Source: Myxococcales bacterium
GTDB taxonomy: Bacteria; Myxococcota; UBA796; SXON01
NCBI GenBank assembly: GCA_009692585.1
Contig: SHYX01000020.1
Location: forward strand, 20,561-84,560
Direction: 5' to 3'
DNA: 64,000 nt
Position 1 is the first letter of the stretch; the number at the start of each line of letters is the position of its first letter. The position numbers and the translations under genes were made by a program. The notes under the pieces were generated by a model. That model searched no databases. It saw only the letters and a list, made by a program, of their open reading frames with translations, and was not told the DNA's origin. Shown piece by piece: positions 1 to 8,412 of the stretch.

Positions 1-467
1 GGACGGTCGCAAGCCAGGGCCGACGTCGGCGCCGTTCGCCGAGTCATCAGCTGTCGATGCTGCCAAGAACTGGACGTTTTGTCGTTCGATGCGCGGTGCT
101 CACCGTGCTCATGCTGTGTAATTCTTCGTCCAACATGGCGTTTACAGAAAAACACCGGCGGCCGTCGCCCAGCGACACGCCGGTCACCTACTTCGGGCTC
201 GATCACTCCCTCGCTTGGTTCATCGACGCCCACGACTTCACATCACCGATGCGAAGCTCGCTGCACTGGCCAAGGGCCATCGCTGGTCGGGGACCGCGGG
301 CGTGGGGCTGGTCCTGATCGTGGACCGCTTGGTGAAGCGAAGGACCTGATGCCGAAGATCAAATCGCTCCAGCCCTGAACGCTCCCATGCCCGCGAGGTT
401 GTCGCGTTGATCGCAGATCAGGCGTCGCGAAACGCCGAGTCAGCGTGCCCTGAGCTAGACTCCCCCT
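1..467. other. No supported gene; possible frameshifted remnant
   Basis: I cannot support an intact gene here. On the + strand one frame reads a plausible stretch containing YFGLDHSLAWFIDAHDF near 196-240. The reading then continues better in another frame (KLAALAKGHRW, then GVGLVLIVDRLVKRR) up to a stop near 350. This suggests a short membrane-associated protein broken by a frameshift, but I do not recognise a family. The last bases before 468 hold the promoter of the next gene. Confidence 0.3.
456..467 (+). promoter_or_regulatory. -10 element for a leaderless transcript
   Basis: TAGACT at 456-461 is followed by exactly 6 nt and then the ATG at 468, so transcription would start at or next to the start codon. 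The same spacing recurs before the genes at 10651, 28490 (minus), 59701, 60879 and 63820 (minus). No convincing -35 box or ribosome binding site is visible. Confidence 0.5.
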
Positions 468-1604
468 ATGCTCGCCCCCCTCCTCCTCGCCTGCACTGCC
501 CCTGTCGCGACCGACACCTCCGCGATCGATACCGGCTCCATCCTCGACACCGCGGACACCGCGGACACCGCGGACACCGCGGACACCGCGGACGGCGCCT
601 ACTCCCTGCAACTGGCCGGCGAACTGGCCCTCCCCGGCGCGATGGACGTCTGGGGGGAGGGGAATACCGTGGTGCTGGCGGGCGGTAGGCACCCGTCGGT
701 GGACATCCTCATCGCCGACATCAGCGATCCGGCGCAGCCGACGCAGCTCGCCACGATCGAGGGCATCGGGGAGGTTCGCGACGTGGAGCTGAAAGGGGGT
801 CTCCTGGTCGCGGCCAGCGACTGCGGCTGCCAACGCGGCAGCGCCGAGCACGCCGCGTGGGACGGCATCGGGCTGCGGCTCTACGACCTCCAAGAGCCTG
901 CATCGCCGGTGCTGCTCGCCGAGATTGGCACGCCAACCGACTCCGTGCACAACCTGTTCTTGGATGGTGACCGACTCTACGCCACCTCCATGCTTGAAAA
1001 TGCGATTGTCATCTTCGATGTGTCAGACCCGCGCAACCCCACCGAGTTGGGCCGCTGGACCCCGCCCGAAGGCGGCGTGCACGATCAGACGGTGCTCGGC
1101 GACTTGATGTATGTGGCCCACGTGACCGGCTTCTCGCTGGTCGACGTCAGCGACGGTGCGAACCCGACCTCGATCCTGACCGTGCCGGTGGCGCGACTCG
1201 ACGGCACCTTCACCAGCCTTCACAGCATCTGGCCGCTACCCGATGGAATCCATGTCGCGACCGCCCAAGAGCAGGTGGGCGGGAAGCTGCGCGTCTGGGA
1301 CGTCGAACGGGCGGCGCCGACTGTGTCGCTCCCGGAGGGCGAAGAGCCCAACTGTGTGCACAACGTCTACGTCTTCGGGGACAGACTCTACGCGGCCTGG
1401 TACCTGGATGGGGTGCGTGTCTACGACATCTCGGCGCCGGCGACGCCCACGCTGTTGACCACCTACGACACCAGCGCCCGCGCGCCCGCGCCCATCGACG
1501 TCCCCGACATCCGCGGCGCCTGGGGCCTGTGGGTGGACGCCGGCCGCGTCGTCGTCGGCGACACCGAGCGGGGGCTCCTGGTGCTGACGGAGTCGGGGTC
1601 GTAG
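468..1604 (+). CDS. LVIVD-repeat lipoprotein
   Basis: This is a predicted exported lipoprotein of 378 residues. It starts with a very short hydrophobic segment and a lipobox (PLLLAC), followed by a Thr/Ala/Asp low-complexity linker encoded by five exact 9-bp repeats at 546-590. The rest is built of repeated units in which a short VYVADGxxGLxVxD-like strand is followed by DISDP-type turns (ADISDPAQP, FDVSDPRNP, VDVSDGANP, YDISAPATP). This is typical of LVIVD repeats, which form a beta-propeller-like surface domain. No catalytic motif is visible and the ligand is unknown. The gene stands alone with a leaderless-type promoter. The likely location is the outer membrane or cell surface. Confidence 0.8.
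   Translation: MLAPLLLACTAPVATDTSAIDTGSILDTADTADTADTADTADGAYSLQLAGELALPGAMDVWGEGNTVVLAGGRHPSVDILIADISDPAQPTQLATIEGIGEVRDVELKGGLLVAASDCGCQRGSAEHAAWDGIGLRLYDLQEPASPVLLAEIGTPTDSVHNLFLDGDRLYATSMLENAIVIFDVSDPRNPTELGRWTPPEGGVHDQTVLGDLMYVAHVTGFSLVDVSDGANPTSILTVPVARLDGTFTSLHSIWPLPDGIHVATAQEQVGGKLRVWDVERAAPTVSLPEGEEPNCVHNVYVFGDRLYAAWYLDGVRVYDISAPATPTLLTTYDTSARAPAPIDVPDIRGAWGLWVDAGRVVVGDTERGLLVLTESGS
546..590 (+). repeat. 9-bp tandem repeat, five copies
   Basis: GACACCGCG is repeated five times without a mismatch and encodes Asp-Thr-Ala units just after the lipobox cysteine. Copy number of such a repeat can change by slippage, which would lengthen or shorten the linker that holds the propeller off the membrane. 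Confidence 0.9.
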
Positions 1605-1887
1605 GTCAGGCGGCTTCTCCATGGCCAGCGCCGAACGGTTGTCTTCGACGAAAGAATCGTGCGCTGTACTGTCGCGAAAGTCGGTGCCGCTTTCCGGGCG
1701 GACAACGTTGGGGGGTGCGCGAGCGCGAGCACCCCCCCGACCTTTGTCCGGATTGGCGCCCACTCCATCGGAGGGGGCGGCCGTCACGCCCGTCGTTGCG
1801 GCGACCACTCCGTAAGTGAGGGCGTTCACCCGTCTACGCGGCGATTCCAGTTCGCTAAGTGACCGGCATTGAGGTTAGGCGAGCGGT
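1605..1887. other. Intergenic region with a GC-rich hairpin
   Basis: No gene is seen. A perfect inverted repeat with a 9-bp stem (1710-1718 with 1729-1737) and a 10-nt loop lies about 105 nt after the lipoprotein stop. It has no T-tract, so it is at best a weak terminator candidate for that gene. The sequence just before 1888 must hold the promoter of the selenocysteine tRNA, but no clear hexamers can be picked. Confidence 0.4.
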
Positions 1888-1988
1888 GGCAGGCCGTGCC
1901 GCGCTGGTGCCGGCCCCGGTCTTCAAAACCGGTCGGGGCGCTTCGAGAGGGGTTGCCCGGTGAGTTCGATTCTCATGGCCTGCCGCCA
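1888..1988 (+). tRNA. selC: tRNA-Sec (anticodon TCA)
   Basis: This is the selenocysteine tRNA that reads UGA together with SelB and a SECIS hairpin. It is recognised by an unusually long 8-bp acceptor stem (1888-1895 pairing with 1977-1984), the anticodon TCA at 1923-1925 in a CTTCAAAA-type loop, a long variable arm, a T-arm with the TTCGATT loop, a G discriminator and an encoded CCA end. The total length is about 101 nt, as expected for selC and longer than any standard tRNA. Its presence shows that the organism can insert selenocysteine. selA, selB and selD are not in the window. A GC hairpin (1986-1990 with 1995-1999) overlaps the 3' end and may terminate transcription. Confidence 0.93.
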
Positions 1989-2366
1989 CCGCCCGGTGGT
2001 GCCGCCGTGCGTCACCGGCTGCCGTGGGGCTCATACCGCCTGATCTTGATTCGGCTCGGCGCTCGCCTGTGCCCGACCCGTCGGGCTTCGTTGGGACCTC
2101 CTCACGGGTCTCGACACGCTCGTCGGCCCCGCCTTGCCAGCCGGGCCGTTCACGACGGCGATCATCCGATCCGAATCGGCGTCAGTCGGTATAAGAGTGT
2201 GTTGGCGATTCGGATAAACTTCGATTACGCTCGTTCGGACCGAAGTTCACGATGCAGACCCCGCCGCCGTGGACCCGCTTCGCGCGAGCCCTCCGGCCGT
2301 CGGCACGTCGCCGGCCTGCGCCCCGGGCGCTCCTCTCCCCCCTCCGGACGGCCCGCCGCCGCGTCG
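1989..2366. other. Intergenic region downstream of selC
   Basis: I see no supportable gene in these 378 bases. Long apparent reading frames that cross it are antisense shadows of the gene at 2367-3122. No direct repeat of the tRNA 3' end was noticed, so there is no sign of an element integrated at selC here. Confidence 0.4.
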
Positions 2367-3122
2367 CTACGGAAGGGTTCCGACCTCCGCCAGACTGTCG
2401 CGACCGAGTATGCGCTTGTGGTCGTCGTGGATGTAGATCATCTCTTCGAAGGCGGCGCTATGGGTGCCGTCGGTGACCACCGGGCGCAGGGCGAACATCC
2501 CGTCCATGCGTACGGGGTTCAGGCGGTGAAGGCGGTTGCGGGGAAGGAGCGTGGCCAGGTGCGCCGAGCGGGGAAAACCGGTGGAGTAGACGCCTTCGCG
2601 GGGGAGCACCCGATGGCCGACCGCATTGGCATTGAGGAGCTTGAGTCGCATGTTCACCGCCCACGCCGCGGTGACCACCACCGCCTCGCCGCAGGTCTTC
2701 CAGCGACTCAGAAAACCACACGCGGCGCGGGTGCACTCGCGTGCCTGCTCGACGATGTAGGGCTCGTCGGCGCGGCCGAAGACCCGGGTGACGCCGAAGT
2801 CGCCGTAGGCATCCCCGTTGGCGGGACCGAGATCGATGCTGACGAGGCTGCCGACCTCGAGCTTGGGACCCTTGCCGATGCGGGGCAGCGGACCGCGGCG
2901 CCCGATCTCGCCGCCGATCTCGACCTCGGGGGTGTGGTACCAGGTGGTGAAGCCCCGGTCGCCGAGCCGGGTCTCGGCCAGCTCGACGATGTCCCGGGCG
3001 TGCATCCCCGCCTCCAGCCGGGCGACGACGTCGGCCACCATGCCGATGGCGCGCCGCTGCGCATCATCGAAGGCGGCAATCACCGGGGGAAGCTGGGGCG
3101 ACGGCGACGGAGGAGCGCTCAC
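2367..3122 (-). CDS. M24-family (pita-bread fold) peptidase-like protein
   Basis: This 251-residue protein has the aminopeptidase P/methionine aminopeptidase (M24) fold, without the N-terminal domain of aminopeptidase P. Metal-ligand candidates are Asp97 (SIDLGP), Asp108 (YGDFG), His170 (AVGHR) and Glu226/227 (AFEEMIY). The Glu usually found in the GMxxxxEP motif reads GMFALRP here, with Arg in its place, so the dinuclear metal site may be incomplete. The protein could therefore bind a substrate without cleaving it, or use one metal. It lies 9 bp downstream of the lytic transglycosylase gene on the same strand and is probably co-transcribed. No signal peptide is seen, so it is likely cytoplasmic. 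Confidence 0.75.
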   Translation of the reverse strand: MSAPPSPSPQLPPVIAAFDDAQRRAIGMVADVVARLEAGMHARDIVELAETRLGDRGFTTWYHTPEVEIGGEIGRRGPLPRIGKGPKLEVGSLVSIDLGPANGDAYGDFGVTRVFGRADEPYIVEQARECTRAACGFLSRWKTCGEAVVVTAAWAVNMRLKLLNANAVGHRVLPREGVYSTGFPRSAHLATLLPRNRLHRLNPVRMDGMFALRPVVTDGTHSAAFEEMIYIHDDHKRILGRDSLAEVGTLP

Positions 3123-3131
3123 CGGCCGGGC

Positions 3132-5336
3132 CTATCCTGGCGAGGCGTCCACGACGATCGCGCGCCAGTCGGGCGCGACCGGCCCTTCCCCGTAGAGCAT
3201 CCGGTACATGATCCACGTGCTCGTCACCCGCTTGACGTAGTGGCGGGTCTCGCGAAAGGTGATGGTCTCGGCAAAGGTGTCGACGGGTGCGTCGGCGGGA
3301 AGGGCCGCGAGCCAGCGGTTGGTGTTGCCCGGCCCGGCGTTGTACGAGGCCAACGCCAGGATGGGGTCGGCGCCGTAGTCGTCCAGAAGACTATCCAGGT
3401 AGTACCCACCGATAGCAAGGTTGGTATCGGTTTCCCAGATTTGCGTCGAGCTGTAGCTGCGCCCCATCTTTTTTGCGACCATCTTGGCGGTGGCGGGCAT
3501 GAGCTGGCTGAGGCCGCACGCTCCGGCGTGGGACTTGATGGCCGGGTTGAAGTTGGACTCCTCCCGCACCAGCGCGTGAAACAGCCGGGGGTCCCAGCCG
3601 AAGCTGCCGGCCGCCTTGTTCACCTCGGGCCACCACTTGTCGGGGTAGGCGACCCTGAGCACCTTGCCGGCGTTGGGTCCGAGGGTGTCGGGCGGATGGG
3701 TCTTGAGCCAGCTGCGCAAGCGGTCGTGACCGACCAGGAAGTCGCCGGCGCGCGTTTCGAGCGACATGCGCAAGGCCGCCATGGAGCCGTCGAGTTCGGC
3801 GTCGGGAACCGTCGCCAGCTCCGCGAGGGCCTCGCGCACCAGTCCGACCCGTGCCAGCGCCAGCATCGCCTGCCCCGCCCGACCCCGGATGAACCGGTCG
3901 GGGACCTGCCAGGGCGCGGTGTCCGCGTCCAGGGTCGGGCGGGTGAGCGCCGCGGCGCGGGCCGGATCCAGTCGCGTCAGCTGGGCCGTCGCGAGGGCGC
4001 CGTAGTAGTGCCAGGGCGCCCGCTTCGCGAGCGCCTCGAAGCGGTCCGTGGCGAGCGCCCGCGCGGCAACGTCGCTGGTGAGCTGGTTGTCCTTGGGCCA
4101 CGCGCGCCAACGCGCCGCCCAATAGCCGCACGCCAGGACGTCGGTCGTCGACGCGCCGAGCGGAATCCGGGCGTTCACCTCGTCGGCCCACCGGATGGCC
4201 TCGACGGAGTCGCCCGCCAGCCACGCGCCCCAGGCCAGGCGCCAGCCGTTCTCGCCAGCCAGATCGCCTTCGGGGTAGGCCTCCATCCCCCTGGCCCACA
4301 AAAGCCGCGCTCCGGGCAGGTCGCCGGACTCCTGCAGCGCGATGCCGCCGAGGGTATAGCCGTCGTCAGCCATGCTGTGGGTGGGGAACCACTCCGGGAG
4401 CCTCCCGTACACCTTCGCGGCGTTGCCGGACTCCTTCTTGCGCTCGTAGGACTTGCCCGCCAGGTACAGGCCCTTGGCCGCCCGGTCAGGGTCCTTCTCT
4501 CGGCACGCCGTCGCCATCGCGTCCAGCACGCTCGCCGCTGACGTCACGTTGTTGAGCTTGTTCTGCGCGCGTCCGTACGCGTATCGGGCGACGCAGGCGT
4601 CGTCGGCGAAGCTGTCCAGATCGCCCAATAGCGCCACCGCCCCGGCGCTGTCGCCGCGCTCCTGGAGCCGGTCGGCTCGGAAGGCGCGATCGGCGGCCGA
4701 GGGTTTGAACCAGCCGGCGATGGACAGGTCCTCGCCCGAGCCGGGGTAGTGGCGGTAGATGCGCTCGGCGTAGGGGCGGCCCTCCTTGGACTGGGTGCCG
4801 ACCCGCTGCAACAGCCAGGAAAGCGCCTTTTCGGAGCCCGGCGTCGGGTCCGGTCGAGCGGCGAGCGCTTCGTACGCGGCCCGGGCGTCGGCGTCGCGAC
4901 CGGCATCGCGGTAGGCGTCGGCCAGCGCCAATTGGGCGCGCACCGCGAGGGGCGTATCGGCCGTGGTGGCGACGCGCGCGAGGTAGACCAGCGCGTCCGC
5001 GGGCTTGCCGAGCCCGCTCAGGACCTCGCCCGTGAGGAGCGCGACGTACTCCGGCGGGGGGGTGGGCGAGGCCTTCAGGGACTCCAAGAGGGGGGCGGCC
5101 TCGTCCGAGCGCCCGGCGCGGACCAGCTCCCAGGCGGTGACGAACGCGAGATCGGAGGCGACGTCGGTCGGCAGGCTGCTGCGCTTGATGGCGAGGAGGG
5201 CGCTGGCCGCGTCGCCGTGAGCGCGTTTCCCGAGGGCCAGGGTCACCGCCTCAGGAATCGGAAGCGCGAGCTCCAGCGCGTTGGGTGCCAGGGTCGCGTA
5301 CGGTTCGGCGAGCGCGATGGCGACGAGGAGCAGCAT
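3132..5336 (-). CDS. Slt70-like soluble lytic murein transglycosylase with TPR-like N-terminus
   Basis: This 734-residue periplasmic enzyme is predicted to cleave the MurNAc-GlcNAc bond of peptidoglycan and release anhydro-muropeptides. A short signal peptide (MLLLVAIALA) is followed by about 560 residues of helical, TPR-like repeats, as in the doughnut domain of Slt70. The catalytic SLT domain is at about 580-700. It contains REESNFNP with catalytic Glu592, the GLSQLMPATA motif and the ALASYNAGPGNTNRW motif. The start is the ATG at 5336, preceded by TAGACT nine nt upstream. It is the first gene of a two-gene unit with the M24 protein. A second, unrelated-context Slt lies at 18900-20909. Confidence 0.9.
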   Translation of the reverse strand: MLLLVAIALAEPYATLAPNALELALPIPEAVTLALGKRAHGDAASALLAIKRSSLPTDVASDLAFVTAWELVRAGRSDEAAPLLESLKASPTPPPEYVALLTGEVLSGLGKPADALVYLARVATTADTPLAVRAQLALADAYRDAGRDADARAAYEALAARPDPTPGSEKALSWLLQRVGTQSKEGRPYAERIYRHYPGSGEDLSIAGWFKPSAADRAFRADRLQERGDSAGAVALLGDLDSFADDACVARYAYGRAQNKLNNVTSAASVLDAMATACREKDPDRAAKGLYLAGKSYERKKESGNAAKVYGRLPEWFPTHSMADDGYTLGGIALQESGDLPGARLLWARGMEAYPEGDLAGENGWRLAWGAWLAGDSVEAIRWADEVNARIPLGASTTDVLACGYWAARWRAWPKDNQLTSDVAARALATDRFEALAKRAPWHYYGALATAQLTRLDPARAAALTRPTLDADTAPWQVPDRFIRGRAGQAMLALARVGLVREALAELATVPDAELDGSMAALRMSLETRAGDFLVGHDRLRSWLKTHPPDTLGPNAGKVLRVAYPDKWWPEVNKAAGSFGWDPRLFHALVREESNFNPAIKSHAGACGLSQLMPATAKMVAKKMGRSYSSTQIWETDTNLAIGGYYLDSLLDDYGADPILALASYNAGPGNTNRWLAALPADAPVDTFAETITFRETRHYVKRVTSTWIMYRMLYGEGPVAPDWRAIVVDASPG

Positions 5337-5474
5337 GGGCGAGTCAGTCTACCATCGCCCGACCCGTGACACCCCCGAGCGCCCGGGCTACCGTCCCGAG
5401 GGGGTAGCCATGGACACCACCGACGCGCAGACGGTCAGACCCAAACGCCCGCGCCAGCCGGACCCGCCCTCCCG

Positions 5475-7253
5475 TTGACGAGGGGGCGCCGCCGAATCGT
5501 TCTGGCCGCGGCCGCACTCGCGGTCGCCGTCCTCCTGGCGGAGGCCGGTCTGCGCCTCCGCTACCCCGTGGTCCCCAGCCTCGCGGCGGCCTACGCCGTG
5601 GACGGGCGCTGGCGCTCGCCGGACGTCGCCGCCGCGGGAGGCCTCGCCCTGGTGCCGCCTCGACGCTTCGATACACCGGGCGTCGGCGAGCCCGTGACCG
5701 TGTGTTTCGCCGGGGACAGCACCTCGGCCACACTCGACCTGCCGGCGTCGTCGTCGTGGTGGTACCGCGTGGCGGTTGGCGTCGCGGGCGGTCGTCCACT
5801 CACCACGGTCAACGTCGCCAGCCCCGGTGCCGATGCCGAGGACCTCGCCGACGCACTCGGCGCCATCGACGGGGGCTGCGACCTCGCCCTGCTCGGCCTC
5901 TTCGCCGACGATCTTCAGGACTATGAGTCGTACTCCGTGGATCAGCGCTGGGTGCTGCTCCCCGAGGCGGCGCCCCGCTGGCTGGAGCCTCTGGTGACCC
6001 GGTCCTACTCGGCCAACCTCGCTTGGTTCGCGGCTGAGAAGACCCGGGACGCTCAACGGGGGCGGCGGATCGACGAGGCGGGTCTGACCCGGCTGGACGG
6101 CGCGCTCCGCGCGGGCGTACGGCAGGCCGGCGCGCTCGGCGCCCGACACGCATTCGTGCTCTTCCCCGCTCCCAACCTGGGGGACTGCCCGGCCGCCGTG
6201 GAGCCCGACCACCCGTGCCGCACCTACCCCGACGACCTCGATGCGATGGCCTCACGGCTCGGCTCCGCCGCAGAGGCCTACGTCGATCTGCGCGACCTGT
6301 TCGCGTCGACGCGCTTCACGCTGTCGACCGAAGACCAGGAACAGGTGGCGGTGGGGCGACTGCGCTGGGGCGTTCATGTGGGGCTCGCCGGCCAGGCCAC
6401 CATCGGCGACGAGGTGCTCCGACAGCTCGATGCCATCGGCCTCGCGGAGGGGGGTCTCTCGCCTGACGCGCTGCCTACGCTCCTGCCGCCGCCGGTCGCC
6501 GATCCGGCGACGGTCGCCAGCACCCGCGAGCGGCCACCGGTCGCTGCCGGCGCGCCGGCCCTCCGCGTGGCCGGACCCGACGCGCTGTTTCAGCTGGTTC
6601 TGGCCCTCCAGGCGGACGCTTCCGCCTCCCGTTCCCTCTCCCTGTCCCACCTGGGCGCGTCGGGTGCCGCGGCGCTCACCGGGTTGGTCGAGGGTCGGGC
6701 GGACGTCGCGCTCCTCGGGCGGGCGCTTCGGCCGGCGGAATCAGGGTTCACGGCGGTCAGCTTCGGCCATTCCGTGGCGGCGGTGCTGGTGGCCGCGGAG
6801 AACCCCGTCGTTTCGCTGACGCGCACGCAGCTGCACGATCTCTTCGTCGGCGACGTCACGACGTGGCGCGCGGTCGGCGGGAACGCGGTGCCGGTCGCGG
6901 TGGTCGATCGCGGCGAGGGGGCGCCGATGAAACTGCTTTCCGATACGCTTCGCCTTCAGGGTCGGTTGCGCGCAGCGCTCGTGGCTGTGGAGCTCTCGCC
7001 CTGTGAGGCGGGAGTGCTGGCACCCGCGACGCTGGCCGAACTGGCGCGCCTCCCCACCGGGTGCAGGGCCCTCGCCGTCGACGGTGTCGTCCCCGCCGCC
7101 AGCGAGGTGCGCGCTGGTCGGTATCCCCTGTCCGGGCCGCTGGTGGTCGCGACGCTGGGTTCGCCGATCCCCGAGGCGCAGTTGCTCATCGACCAGCTGC
7201 TCTCGGACGCCGGACAGGCGCGCGTTGCCGACGGCTATGTCGGAGTGCGCTGA
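5475..7253 (+). CDS. SGNH-like hydrolase domain fused to a phosphate-binding-protein-like domain
   Basis: This 592-residue exported protein has two parts. After one N-terminal membrane segment (about 8-25), residues about 70-330 resemble an SGNH hydrolase: block I FAGDSTSAT gives the candidate nucleophile Ser, with NVASPGAD further on. Residues about 360-592 resemble PstS-type substrate-binding proteins: FQLVLALQ, LGASGAAAL, GRADVALLGR, LTRTQLHDLFVGDVTTWRAVGG and YPLSGPL are characteristic. The start is TTG 5475, inside the stop of a 22-codon reading frame at 5410-5478 that begins with ATG and might couple translation. The M50-like gene follows 2 bp later. The combination is unusual; substrate and role are unknown. 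Confidence 0.7.
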   Translation: MTRGRRRIVLAAAALAVAVLLAEAGLRLRYPVVPSLAAAYAVDGRWRSPDVAAAGGLALVPPRRFDTPGVGEPVTVCFAGDSTSATLDLPASSSWWYRVAVGVAGGRPLTTVNVASPGADAEDLADALGAIDGGCDLALLGLFADDLQDYESYSVDQRWVLLPEAAPRWLEPLVTRSYSANLAWFAAEKTRDAQRGRRIDEAGLTRLDGALRAGVRQAGALGARHAFVLFPAPNLGDCPAAVEPDHPCRTYPDDLDAMASRLGSAAEAYVDLRDLFASTRFTLSTEDQEQVAVGRLRWGVHVGLAGQATIGDEVLRQLDAIGLAEGGLSPDALPTLLPPPVADPATVASTRERPPVAAGAPALRVAGPDALFQLVLALQADASASRSLSLSHLGASGAAALTGLVEGRADVALLGRALRPAESGFTAVSFGHSVAAVLVAAENPVVSLTRTQLHDLFVGDVTTWRAVGGNAVPVAVVDRGEGAPMKLLSDTLRLQGRLRAALVAVELSPCEAGVLAPATLAELARLPTGCRALAVDGVVPAASEVRAGRYPLSGPLVVATLGSPIPEAQLLIDQLLSDAGQARVADGYVGVR

Positions 7254-7255
7254 CG

Positions 7256-7909
7256 ATGACCAGTAGACGTCGTCGTGACCTGGGAACGCTGCTGCTCGCC
7301 CTCGCGCTCGTCTACGCATGGAACAGCGTGCTCTTGTACCCACTCAAGCTCGTCGTGGTGCTGGTCCACGAGCTGGGCCATGCGGCGATGGCCGTCGCGA
7401 CCGGGGGGAGCGTGGCGAGACTCTCCGTCGGGGCCGACGAGTCGGGCGAGGTCCTGAGCCTCGGCGGCAACGCCATCCTCACCTTGAACGCGGGCTATCT
7501 CGGTTCGCTCGCGTGGGGGCTCGGCTTGTTGCTGCTGACACGCCGGCCGGGCTGGTCACGGGTCGCGGCCGGCGCGATGGCTGTACTGCTGGTCGGTGTC
7601 GCCGCGGTGTGGGCGCGCCCCGTCGCCTCCTTCGGATTCGTGTGGGTGCTGGTGGCTGCCGCCGGCTTCGCGGCCGTGGCGCGACTGGCCAACGATTCGG
7701 TCGCGACGCTCACCCTGCGCGTCCTGGGGGTCTTCTCGGTGCTCTATGCGGTCGGCGACATCGTGGACGATGTGCTCCTACGCCCCGGCGCCCCCTCGGA
7801 CGCGGCCTTCCTCGCCGCGCGCACCGGCGTGCCCACGCTGGTCTGGGGCCTGGGATGGACCGCGGCGTCGCTGGGCGCGGTGTGGGCGACGCTCCGGCGG
7901 GGGGGGTGA
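7256..7909 (+). CDS. M50-like (site-2 protease family) integral membrane metalloprotease
   Basis: This 217-residue polytopic protein has an HELGH zinc-binding motif within a membrane segment near residue 40 (VVVLVHELGHAAMAVATGG). The layout matches M50B-type peptidases such as the SpoIVFB-like group. Several more hydrophobic segments follow, and an LNAGYLGSLAWG stretch resembles the region after the active site. The usual second motif with a metal-binding Asp (NxxPxxxxDG) is not evident. A DIVDD sequence near residue 165 is a possible replacement. The ATG lies 2 bp after the stop of the SGNH/binding-protein fusion, so the two are certainly co-transcribed and may work together at the membrane. 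Confidence 0.75.
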   Translation: MTSRRRRDLGTLLLALALVYAWNSVLLYPLKLVVVLVHELGHAAMAVATGGSVARLSVGADESGEVLSLGGNAILTLNAGYLGSLAWGLGLLLLTRRPGWSRVAAGAMAVLLVGVAAVWARPVASFGFVWVLVAAAGFAAVARLANDSVATLTLRVLGVFSVLYAVGDIVDDVLLRPGAPSDAAFLAARTGVPTLVWGLGWTAASLGAVWATLRRGG

Positions 7910-7962
7910 GGATGGGCGCCGCTACGTGCGGGAGAGGCGCAAGCGGGACTCGCGACTCGAAT

Positions 7963-8412
7963 CTACGCCTTTGGGTCCAGGGGATCCAGGTCGACCAGCC
8001 GTTCGCCAGGAACCACGGCGCTTCCGACACGAGTGTGGATCGCACGCACGGCGCTGGGGACCGGCGCGCGCAGGACGATCTCGGTCTTCATCGCGCCCAA
8101 CACCAGCAGGGCCTGACCGGCGCGCACGACGTCCCCGACCGTCACCTCGACGCGCAGCACCGTGGCCGGCATCGGGGGAGTCAGCGCCGGGAGCGCGGCG
8201 CTGACTCCGGTCCCGACACGATGGACCGTCGCGCTGTCGCCGGCGAGCCCCGCGCGTCCACCCTCCACCCATACCCGGGCGCCGCCCACGATGAGCCCAC
8301 GCTGTGGGTCGCGGGCGCAGCTCAGCAGAAAGGTCTCCCCGCCGAGCGCGACCTGTACCTCGCTGCCGCGGACCTCCACCTCGACCGGGACCGTCCCCAC
8401 GAGCAGCTTCAC
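7963..8412 (-). CDS. Biotinyl carrier protein of an acyl-CoA carboxylase
   Basis: This protein of about 149 residues carries biotin between the carboxylase and carboxyltransferase centres of an acetyl-, propionyl- or other acyl-CoA carboxylase. The C-terminal domain (about 75-149) has the hairpin GAMKTEI with the acceptor Lys109. The usual motif is AMKME, so Met is replaced by Thr. The flanking PMPATVLRVEVTVGDVVRAGQ is typical for a biotinyl domain. The start is taken as GTG 8412, which overlaps the TGA of the upstream biotin carboxylase gene in a GTGA arrangement. An earlier ATG would create a 91-bp overlap and is less likely. It is the last gene of a three-gene unit. Confidence 0.85.
   Translation of the reverse strand: MKLLVGTVPVEVEVRGSEVQVALGGETFLLSCARDPQRGLIVGGARVWVEGGRAGLAGDSATVHRVGTGVSAALPALTPPMPATVLRVEVTVGDVVRAGQALLVLGAMKTEIVLRAPVPSAVRAIHTRVGSAVVPGERLVDLDPLDPKA

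Noticed and set aside
1710..1737. Perfect 9-bp GC hairpin as a terminator
   Set aside because: No T-tract and a distance of about 105 nt from the stop, so it is kept only as a note in the intergenic entry.
1986..2366. Mobile element integrated at selC
   Set aside because: No integrase gene or duplicated tRNA 3' end was found in the window.
1869..4541. Very long + strand reading frame covering the selC region and the M24 and Slt genes
   Set aside because: It is an antisense shadow produced by high third-position GC; its product is low-complexity and lacks domains, while the minus-strand genes show clear motifs.
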